Shown here: in pieces, positions 1 to 7,283 of the stretch
Layout of the letters: each line of letters begins with the position of its first letter
How positions within the stretch are numbered: the stretch's first letter is position 1
Assembly (NCBI GenBank): GCA_001931875.2
Contig: MSJH02000464.1
Coordinates: forward strand, 1-25,824
Length of the DNA stretch: 25,824 nt
Direction of reading: 5' to 3'
Source: Byssochlamys sp. IMV 00236
Taxonomy: Eukaryota; Ascomycota; Eurotiomycetes; Eurotiales; Thermoascaceae
The notes under the pieces: model-generated
Databases searched by the model: none
Told to the model about the DNA's origin: nothing
What the model saw: only the letters and a program-made list of their open reading frames with translations
Position numbers and translations under genes: made by a program

Positions 1-30
<30 letters not shown>
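1..30. repeat. Terminal poly-A run (mirrored as poly-T at 25795-25824)
   Basis: The window starts with 30 A and ends with 30 T at exactly mirrored positions. No telomere-type repeat is visible at either end. A homopolymer is a typical place for an assembly to stop. Confidence 0.9.
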
Positions 31-34
<4 letters not shown>

Positions 35-402
35 TACACTAGACAAACATAATAGAAATGGCTTTACTTTGCTTAATCTCATCTTGTAAAGAAGCCGAAT
101 GCGTTTATTTATTGCATCAAAAAAGCAACTCCTTTTGTTTTTCTAGAACAACACTGCTATCAAAAATTACAAACAAACAAATTCAGGACGACGATGTTGC
201 ACATATCACAGCATTATTTGAACGGAGTAAACGAGTGAAAAGAACTTTGCTTTTTGACCTTACAGCCATGTTTTAGGCTGGGAGAATAGAACAAAAAAGA
301 ATAAAAAAAAATAAAAAACATTGGTACTCCATATAAAATAGTCCCCCCTCGTTGTTAGTTGATCATTTATCGCTCTTTTTCTTTCATTTTAATATATTTA
401 AT
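31..402. other. Outer flank of the WC-2 gene, no clear gene
   Basis: A 72-codon open frame on the plus strand (58-276) begins with ATG, but I see no recognisable domain. The minus strand offers only a 28-codon frame from 269. I cannot tell whether either is a fragment of a gene running off the contig. The rest (277-402) is A-rich and should hold the promoter and 5' leader of the WC-2 gene; a TATA-like string lies near 330-340. Confidence 0.4.
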
Positions 403-1502
403 ATGGACAGCAGTCAAGTAGTTGAGATTAGCAATTTGGCATCTCAAGCTCTAACTGCACGATCAACACAAACAAGTGTTCCTTCTGGACCACACGAGTT
501 TACACGTCGCAAGAATTGGTCACAAAACATTTTAGAAGAGCTCCGTGATATCATTCATGTCTTATCTTTGGATTTCAACATTCTCTTTTGCTCTCCAGCC
601 TCTCGAGAGTTTCTCGGCTACCAACAAGGCGAATTGATGGGCCGTAACTTTAAAGAATTCATTCATGTGGATGACATTGATGTCTTCACACGAGAGTTCC
701 GTCTGGCTCACACAAACGGATCCATCCTGCGATCGACCCTCCGATTCCTCCGTAAGGATGGTAAGCACGTCACTTTAGAGATTCGCGGCCACTTTTATAA
801 AAATGCATTCTTTGGATCGGCGCGTAGTGTGCCTACAGAGATGACACGTACGATGGATGCCTTCTTGAATGTCAAGATGGAAAATGAAATCCTCAGGCGT
901 AAGCTTCAGTTGGCTAAAGCTCAGGCTGCCAAAAAGACGGCTGTTACTGTACCACAAGTACCCCAGGAGGATGAATACGATGACTTTGAGGAAGACTTTG
1001 AACAGCTCTTTACTGCTGTATCTAACCCAAATGTGTATACTCAAGGTGTGCTTAACTCGTTTGGTGTAGCCGAATCAGTCAATCTGTTTACAGGTCTCCA
1101 ATTTGACCTTGGTGAGCGCTCTCGAGGTATCTCAATGGGCCTCGAAGGTGAGCTCTTCAATACGACGTATCCTCCTGAAATTGGTGATGAAGCAACCAAC
1201 GAGACAAATAAACTCAAAGTTGGCAAAAAAGTAATATAAAATGCACTATAAATGATGGTTCTAATACATTCTATAGAGAAGAGGTACTGATGATCAACCA
1301 CGTATCTGTACCGACTGTGGCCGAACGGATGCCCCTGAATGGCGACGAGGTCCCAAAGGGCCAAAGACGTAAAAAATAGAAATCACCTAGTTTTTATTAA
1401 ACAACTAAACACACTTTTCGGAATAGTTTATGTAACGCATGCGGGTTAAGGTGGTCTAAGGCCAATAAGCTACAGACAACAGAAAACAATATTGAACAAT
1501 AA
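403..1502 (+). CDS. White-collar-2-like transcription factor (PAS domain + GATA zinc finger)
   Basis: I read three exons: 403-1230, 1277-1368 and 1427-1502, with GT-AG introns of 46 and 58 nt, giving 331 aa. A PAS domain spans about residues 48-135 (signatures [21 protein letters not shown] and later [11 protein letters not shown]). A short helix rich in charged residues follows at about 150-180, then an acidic linker. The GATA finger begins at C287 and has spacing C-X2-C-X18-C-X2-C ([12 protein letters not shown], then LCNACGLRW); its second half is encoded by the last exon. In fungi WC-2 partners the blue-light receptor WC-1 and binds DNA in the nucleus. There is no LOV-type cysteine motif, so this is the WC-2 partner rather than the photoreceptor. 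An in-frame ATG at 352 exists, but 403 fits the protein better. It converges on the COX7-like gene with 43 bp between stops. Confidence 0.9.
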
Positions 1503-1545
1503 GTTATTTATTTCTTTCCTCGAACCATTCTTTAATAAAAGAGTA

Positions 1546-1743
1546 TTAGCTTCTTCTTCTTCTTTTTTTATGTAGCAAGTACCTTATTGTTCCCTCAACA
1601 GCACCTAAAACCCCAACGGTAAGACCAACAAAGACGATAGATGCGAACAACTTGTCCCGCTTTCCTTTTAACCAAAGAGGGACCGGAGTGGATGCTTGAA
1701 AATGTCTTTGGTTTTGAATAACGTGGTTTGGTCTGTTGATCAT
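1546..1743 (-). CDS. Cytochrome c oxidase subunit 7 (COX7/COX7A-like)
   Basis: A 65-aa single-exon protein. The N-terminal part (NRPNHVIQNQRHFQAS) and the following PVPLWLKGKRDKLF match the pattern of COX7A-family subunits (short matrix arm, 'LKG..D' turn). One transmembrane helix follows at about residues 31-54, and the tail is strongly basic (HKKRRRRS). Members are small accessory subunits of respiratory complex IV in the inner mitochondrial membrane. An upstream in-frame ATG at 1809 would add 22 mostly hydrophobic residues encoded by a T-rich leader; the family's usual length favours the start at 1743. It lies tail to tail with the WC-2 gene. Confidence 0.75.
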   Translation of the reverse strand: MINRPNHVIQNQRHFQASTPVPLWLKGKRDKLFASIVFVGLTVGVLGAVEGTIRYLLHKKRRRRS

Positions 1744-1966
1744 TAATAAAAAAGAGCAAAAAAGAGAAAAAATGGAAAAAAAAAGGTGATAAAAACAAAC
1801 TATTATCACCTGTTACGTAGAGATGTTACAATATTTATTTACATTTTTTAAAAAAAAAAGTGATGATGACTACCTGTTAAGGTAACTAGGAAATATATAA
1901 AGGAGAGAGAAAAAAGGGTATACTAAATAAATATAAATATATATATACACACATGAGAGAGGGAAT

Positions 1967-3002
1967 CTAAAGGTCTGTAATGCGCTTAATTCTATGGCAC
2001 TCTGCCAAATGTTCTCCTCTATATTTAATCAAGTATTCTCCATTATCTTTAAAAGTGACAGTCTTGTTTACAGGACATCCCTAAGAGCGGAAATGAGTGT
2101 GTGATATTCAATAAACTTTATATGTTCTTACCTTTGCACCATTGGAACACTTGTAATAAATGCTTTTGAATCCAGTCTTTTTATGAACTGTATTGCCATT
2201 ATTCTTCCACAAGTAATCATCGCTGTAAGGAAACTCTTTGGTTTCGATGATGGTTGTGATGGCTTGAATTTCACGCTTGCGTCTTTTTGTATTCGTCTCG
2301 TTTGAAGAAGCTGAACCGGCAGCAGGATCGTATCCTTCCGAATACGAGCGAGGACGTTTATATCTATTTCATGTATAAGTTATGCATACTACAAAGGAAC
2401 AGATGTCTAGCGACTTACTCTAATTGGCTATTGTCTTCTGTGGAGGTGGCTGTGTTGGTAGAAGAACGGGAAGAAGGAATTGAAAGCTCAGGCAATTTGA
2501 GATCTGGATCGTGCTCGGAAATGAGAAGCATATCAATGCTTGTCTTTCTTGTCGTTTCATTGGTACGATGATTCCACGGAGATGAGTAGGAAGACTTGAT
2601 GTGTAACGGTGGTAATGTTGAATCCGTGGAATGCGTTGAGGCTTTCAAAGGCTGAATTGAATCTCCCCTTTTCTGTGGGATATGGGGCAGCATAGGCATG
2701 GGCTTGGTGGGTTTATCTTTCTTTTTTTGTTGTTGATGAAGCATATAATCAATCTCCTTTTGACGTAGTTTAGCTTCCTCTGCCTTTCGACGGTCTTCTT
2801 CTACTTTGCTAGACAAGATTAGACTAAGGAGCTCTGGTTGTGAGCCATAGACTTGAATGGCTTTTTCAATAGATAAAGAACAAGCACTCGATAAGTCTTT
2901 GATTGTCTGTGTACCCCAAAGGGATGTAAGTAATCGATTGGAGTAGGGTGCAGAGGGTCTAGAGCCTTTAGATAAGAGAAGGGAAGTATTGCCGCACATC
3001 AT
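1967..3002 (-). CDS. WRKY/GCM1-type zinc-finger transcription factor (RBF1-like)
   Basis: On the minus strand I read three exons: 3002-2419, 2363-2132 and 2080-1967, giving 309 aa (or 308 from the second of two adjacent Met codons). The N-terminus has no known domain; a lysine/glutamate-rich helical stretch lies at about 80-115, followed by a Ser/Thr/Pro-rich linker and a basic patch (TKRRKRE). The C-terminus is a WRKY-like finger: W247 in the DDYLWKNNGNTV strand, then C267, C274, H296 and C300 as likely zinc ligands. Plant WRKY proteins share the 'YYKC...GCPV.K' and 'Y.GEH' patterns. Fungal members of the WRKY-GCM1 superfamily include RBF1- and AFT-type regulators, so a nuclear DNA-binding role is likely. 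The last intron falls between the first two ligands. Targets are unknown. Confidence 0.78.
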
Positions 3003-4501
3003 GTAAAGAATAATATAAAAAAGAGAAAGAAAGAAAGAAAAAGTAGGGAACAACGGGTCCTTTCATATGGGCAGACACAAATGCTTTGCTAAGTCATACA
3101 ACGCTCGTCACAATTTCCCGCAAGTAAATAAAATAATGGACACACATATAAAAAAAAAGAGCTGGAAAACCTTGATTGTCCAAATTTTCCGATTCAGCAC
3201 TGGTCCCAATTGGTAGATATTTCCCGGTTATCCAGTTGACCAACTGAATTGCTTTTAGTAATAAATATCGTGAAACTATCTCTAAAATAGCAGAGTCAAA
3301 TGAAGCCTTTGTAATATACTCTTAAAGAGCACCCCTTTTTTCCATCCTTCATCACTTTCTTTTTCTCTTCTTTCATTCATTTGATCTATTTTAAGTAAAT
3401 CATTTTTTATTTGTTGAACAATAAAATAAGAACCCATTTCGTTCTAAAATAGCGCAAAATGAATATAAAAAGATTAGAATAAAAAATTTTTTTTAGTTAC
3501 CCGCTGTGCAGCTACCCCGCTTTTTTATTCAGTCTTTTTCCCAGTAATGACTTCCTAATTGGTTACCGTGCTTAAAAGTAGGGACAAAAGGGTCCAGCCA
3601 AAAAGGTTACACTGCTATCTTTTTAGCTTTTTTTTTCTTTCTTTCCTTTTTTCGACCTTTCCTCCCACTTTATAAAGTACCATCATTTCTATAGAAACTG
3701 TCACACCTCTTGTTCACATTTTAATTAGGACACTGATGTTTCCCTTTATTCCAAAGCTTCATCTCGTGATACCTTTACCATATTTATCATCAGAATAAAA
3801 CCGTGAGAGTTTGTGTGGACTCATTGGTACTCGAGTCCGACTTCATCCGTATTAGGGACCAAAGGGCCTCCACAGACATTTCCCACCAACCGTATTCACA
3901 CGGGGCCACTTGTAAATTTCATGGATTTGTGTAGCAAAAGAAGGATGGACCTTTTGTTCCTGAAACTGCGCCTCGTCCACCCTTGCCTTATTCGCCCTCT
4001 TAACATTGACATTGGGAGCTCTTGAATGTACAAAGTGTCGACACACACAAACATTTCAGTAAGGAAAAGAACTGATCATCCTGGTCATGATCAAAAGATA
4101 TTGTCGATCTGTGTGTCCTATCTTTTATTGCTTATCTTATGACTACCTTATATTCCGGATTACTGGGTGTTGCGATATAGGATAAAGATTAGGTGACGAC
4201 ATTAAACGTATCTCAGATATTCCACAGAGGCTATACATTACTTGATTTTCTCTTATGCCTAAACTCATATCCGACTCTCCCCCGCTGTCGTCCATTTAGG
4301 TTTTACTTTTATCATACCGTGGGCAAAGAATGGTATGGCTGATTCCTTTTGTCGACTCAATGACTCCGCTCATTGTACCTTGTAGTGGTTGATTCCAAAG
4401 CTTAAAGTATATTCTTCCACATAGGGTTGATCATGTTGGTTTATTGGGTGCACAGGCCCATTTGTATAAATGTATATAAAACAGTGACTTATTAAGAGCA
4501 A
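3003..4501. promoter_or_regulatory. Upstream region of the WRKY-like gene and gene-poor stretch
   Basis: No convincing gene. The proximal part (3003-3860) should be the promoter of the minus-strand WRKY-like gene: it has pyrimidine-rich tracts and a near-palindromic motif at 3039-3060, 3574-3595 and, weaker, 3852-3868. A TATA-like string (TTTATAAAG) near 3670 precedes a 20-codon frame starting at 3736 that I do not consider a gene. At 3852-4046 both strands are open for 60-70 codons; the minus-strand frame looks slightly more protein-like, but I recognise nothing in it. The rest (4050-4470) shows nothing. Confidence 0.4.
3039..3595. repeat. Twice-repeated 22-bp near-palindromic motif
   Basis: AAAAGTAGGGAACAACGGGTCC at 3039-3060 and a close relative at 3574-3595 differ at about four positions. 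The core is GGAC/GTCC-like on one strand. A shortened third copy lies at 3852-3868. The first copy sits about 40 bp before the WRKY-like start codon, so these may be regulator binding sites; that is inference. Confidence 0.5.
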
Positions 4502-4724
4502 ATGTCATCCTTTGACGAATTATACACTGTTGCACAAGCAGAGGTGTATAAAAGTATGACATAGCCTCCTGTGAGAACTTTAGAACACCCAATTGCTGTA
4601 TGGAACGGACACTATTCTAAAATGAGCGCAAGCTCTGACAGGCCTGAACCTTCATGAGCTTAAGTATGCTCTTGGAGCTGAAAACTATGGTTTGGATGAA
4701 ATACTCTTGGAAACCTTTGATTAG
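4472..4724 (+). pseudogene. Broken coding relic of unknown family, with a TATA-like box
   Basis: From ATG 4502 a protein-like frame runs 20 codons to a TAG at 4562-4564, continues in the same frame for 30 codons to TGA 4655-4657, and is carried on in another frame from about 4650 to TAG 4722-4724 (LHELKYALGAENYGLDEILL). Codon texture is protein-like throughout, so one stop and one frameshift in an old gene is the simplest reading. A TATATAAAA string at about 4474-4482 lies some 20-30 bp before the ATG. More faint coding texture may follow to about 4880. I do not recognise the protein. Confidence 0.45.
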
Positions 4725-5320
4725 CTGTAAAAGTTTACACATTTCATGTTTTCCTCCTTTCAAGCTGTTGCTTAAGGGGTGTCATCTATTTCAAATCAGA
4801 TGGTGACTCATGCTTAGACGTGGTATAAAGATGGGCTCAGCAGTTTTAAGAAAGATTTCTTGACTAGTACAAATTATCAACAGTTATTCTCACTACACAT
4901 TTGATAAAGCATTGGCCCCCTTCAACTGTATATGAAAGTTGTTTTGAGGTGAACATAAATGATTTAAATGAGCTATAATGGCATATGAAAGGTGATCCTT
5001 AACATGTACTACCTAACTGCGTACGTGTCAGCATCGTGTTTTGCTGCTACACCTTTTATGGTTTTTAAAGATCGATTCAAATTGATACGGCTCATAATTT
5101 ATTTTGCATCCTTCCATAACGACTACTTGCACGCTTCATTCAGATATCATTCACGCACAAATAGACAAATGATATGAATAAGAACTTACCAGACGCAAAA
5201 GAATAAAATATAAATGCTTAGTACATCAGTTATTACATTGATGCTAAATACTGTACTAAAAGAGAAGCAAAAAAAGCGAGTAAACACTTTCATATATTAA
5301 CAAAAGCGTGCATCTTGGGT
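4725..5320. other. Gene-poor AT-rich stretch
   Basis: Contains one 61-codon open frame (4992-5177, plus strand) without recognisable features. I see no RNA gene or repeat here beyond the arm duplication itself. Confidence 0.4.
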
Positions 5321-5619
5321 ATGGTCAGCGATAATTGGCTCCAGAAGGCGTCAAGGGAAGAGGAAAGCAAGAAAGATCAAGTTAGGTAAGAACTAAACCA
5401 CTCCCTCAGCTGGAATCAGGTTAGTTTCGACTGTGATATACAATACTATAATCAGTTTCTTACAAAAAGTTGTTCATAATGCAACATACCTCAGGGTTAG
5501 CTGAAGCTGACCTTACTTTTGATCCAAAGAAGAACACAAATGGAAGTCAAAGTCAGTCTTTTTCTAAAGACTATATCTTCTTACAATTCATAAGTTACGT
5601 GTTATTTATAAAGTGTTGA
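5321..5619 (+). other. Possible short spliced gene (weak)
   Basis: An ATG at 5321 opens a hydrophilic 22-codon stretch that ends in a good donor (GTAAGA at about 5385). After a plausible acceptor near 5503 a protein-like frame runs for about 38 codons to TGA at 5617-5619, ending in a hydrophobic segment. The exon structure in between is not secure (a tiny exon may be needed), so this may be chance. Mirrored at 20206-20504. Confidence 0.2.
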
Positions 5620-5826
5620 TTATACTATAAGAGCGTTCTTTTTTAAAAAAAGATCAATAACCAGCCAGGTGTCATTGTTACTAAAACTGAGTGTGGCGTA
5701 TACGATACTCTTTAAGAAAATCATTTGAGAGATGTAAAGATTTCAGGAATTACAATTGATTTTATTTTAAAAGTAAAGTTTATAATGAAAACGCATACAA
5801 GTATTGGTTAATATCAGACATGGTGA

Positions 5827-6240
5827 TCACATGCGTGGCCTGGGCGATCTTGAACCAGAAAATCGGCGAGCACCTCGCAATATTTTCTTGAGTATACGCC
5901 TTCTCTTGTATAAATGACCACCGTCGTCATCACCTGGTACACTACGACCAACGATGCTCCCAAGAGCTTGATCGACGCCCTCAAGAGCTTCACCAGTTTC
6001 ACTACCAGTTTCACCAGCAACTTCACTAGCAGTTTGACCGACATCCTCAAGAACTTCACCAGCAGCTCCACCAGCAGCTCCACCAGCAGTTCCACCAACA
6101 GCTTCACTAGCTCCATCAACAACTTCACTCGCAGCTTGACCGATGCCCCCAAGGGCGCGTTTGTCATAAACTGGAGATGCCAAGGAAGAACCAAGCAAAC
6201 AGACAACTGCAAAAGTAAGAGTGATGAAAGAGGATCGCAT
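5827..6240 (-). CDS. Secreted preproprotein with a cationic C-terminal peptide (antimicrobial-peptide-like)
   Basis: A 137-aa single-exon protein. Residues 1-21 form a clear signal peptide (basic start, hydrophobic core, cleavage probably after SLA). A Kex2-type KR pair is at 27-28. Residues 29-111 are Gly/Ala/Ser/Glu-rich with two similar blocks (GQAASEVV and GQTASEVA), a glycine-zipper-like GGTAGGAAGGAAG, and net charge about -14. A second Kex2 site (KR, 112-113) precedes a 24-residue tail with ten Arg/Lys and no acid; its first half (ILKKILRGARRF) could form an amphipathic helix, and the end is Arg/Pro/Ser-rich. This is the layout of a host-defence or antimicrobial peptide precursor whose acidic pro-part neutralises the peptide. 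Function is inferred; a cell-wall or effector protein is possible. Long open frames also exist on the opposite strand, but they are low-complexity shadows. Confidence 0.75.
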   Translation of the reverse strand: MRSSFITLTFAVVCLLGSSLASPVYDKRALGGIGQAASEVVDGASEAVGGTAGGAAGGAAGEVLEDVGQTASEVAGETGSETGEALEGVDQALGSIVGRSVPGDDDGGHLYKRRRILKKILRGARRFSGSRSPRPRM

Positions 6241-6304
6241 TTTTGAGGAAAATGTATTATGAAAAGTCTGATTTGAAGGAAATAATACAAATATGCCTGT
6301 CCTT

Positions 6305-6312
6305 TTTATATG
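6305..6312 (-). promoter_or_regulatory. TATA box of the secreted preproprotein gene
   Basis: CATATAAA on the minus strand, about 65 bp before the start codon at 6240. Mirrored at 19513-19520. Confidence 0.5.
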
Positions 6313-6500
6313 TATTCCAAGTGCCTACTTTTTCTTCTCATAGTGTAAACAAGGAAATGTTTTCAATATGCAAAAGATGCATTAGCAAAATTTTAAAGGT
6401 AAAAGAGAAATGGTTGTTAATAGGCCAATGGTACAAGTGCTTTGCATATCTCTAATGATTTAAAGCATTGGTTGGCTATTATGGCTTTATTCTATGGATG

Positions 6501-7125
6501 ATATCATCGCATACCCCCCTTTCGGAGTTTCTCCTGTCTCTTTGTTTAAACGATTTTATGAAGACGCTGCATAATATCCTCATGTGACACTGGTATATAT
6601 GGCTTTCTGATGAGCTCTGATGTAAAGTGCCAGCAGCTTTATTCATAGTTTGTAAATAAAATATCGTACTTTCCCAAGTCCCTTTACAATGTGGTTAAAG
6701 AGCCTCACAAAAGAAGAAAGCAGCAGAGAAAATATACAGACTGTTTGTTTTTGTTTTGTTCAAGCATAAATTGATTTGGCTACAAAACTTATATCTCAAT
6801 CATGTAAGTTGATGCTTTGTTAATAAATGTAATTCGTTTTTTATGGATTTTTTTGTGATTTTCATTGTACATTAAATAAAATAAACGATCATGCATTCAC
6901 AATCCACATGGAAATATATGTCTTATCGTAGTAAATACACACTCAATAATATTTATTTCAAGCGTAGTGCGTCTGTTAGATAACCGGCGGAGCAAGTGAT
7001 CAAAAAATACTTTGTTATCTGTCATAAGCTTATAGTGTTTTCTTTTTATTCAATTCACACAAAAATAAAAGGAAAGGTTGGTGGTCCAAATAGTAAGTTC
7101 CTTCGTAACCAAGCAGTTTTGAATT
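6501..7125 (-). repeat. Dispersed repeat R, copy at the left arm/centre junction
   Basis: The same family occurs at 18688-19324 (plus) and in two pieces at 12089-12275 and 16665-16865 (plus). The part up to 7048 is identical to the right-arm copy; from 7049 to about 7125 it matches 18688-18776 only loosely, with mismatches and small gaps. A 43-bp segment (6978-7020) starts and ends with matching 7-bp inverted ends (AGATAAC/GTTATCT). No protein is encoded. It is likely a non-autonomous mobile element or a piece of one; class unknown. Confidence 0.65.
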
Positions 7126-7283
7126 GGCTTGGATTGAAGCGCGACTTTATTTTGTCTAGTAAAATCATGCCGCAATTTAATCATTTATGAGTGTGTGCAC
7201 CTAGCCAAGCCACGCTTACTGCTTTTCCTTTATATTATGAACCAGCATGAAGGGAAATATTAGCTTTTACATAAATATTAATC

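Larger units (their letters stand above)
1..7048. repeat. Left arm of a 7,048-bp inverted repeat
   Basis: The reverse complement of this segment recurs at 18777-25824; position x pairs with 25825-x. I compared the outer 60 bases and 6841-7048 base by base without a mismatch, and all reading frames in between are mirrored exactly. The first mismatch going inwards is 7049 against 18776, followed by 20 matching bases (7050-7069 with 18756-18775) and then diverged homology. The arm holds a WC-2 homologue, a COX7-like gene, a WRKY/GCM1-like gene, a broken coding relic and a secreted preproprotein gene. It is either a real palindromic duplication or an assembly artefact; the sequence alone cannot decide. 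Confidence 0.97.

Noticed and set aside
562..1364. Minus-strand and alternate-frame open frames over the WC-2 gene
   Set aside because: The plus strand encodes a recognisable PAS domain and GATA finger; the others show no domain.
3813..4046. Overlapping 64- and 70-codon frames on opposite strands
   Set aside because: Neither shows a domain, a good start context or splice support; kept only as a note in the gap entry.
5814..6290. Other long open frames over the secreted preproprotein gene, on both strands (Leu/Val/Lys-rich and Thr/Ser-rich)
   Set aside because: They are shadows of the GGTGGAGCT-type codon repetition. Only the frame 6240-5827 has a signal peptide, cleavage sites and a TATA box at a sensible distance.
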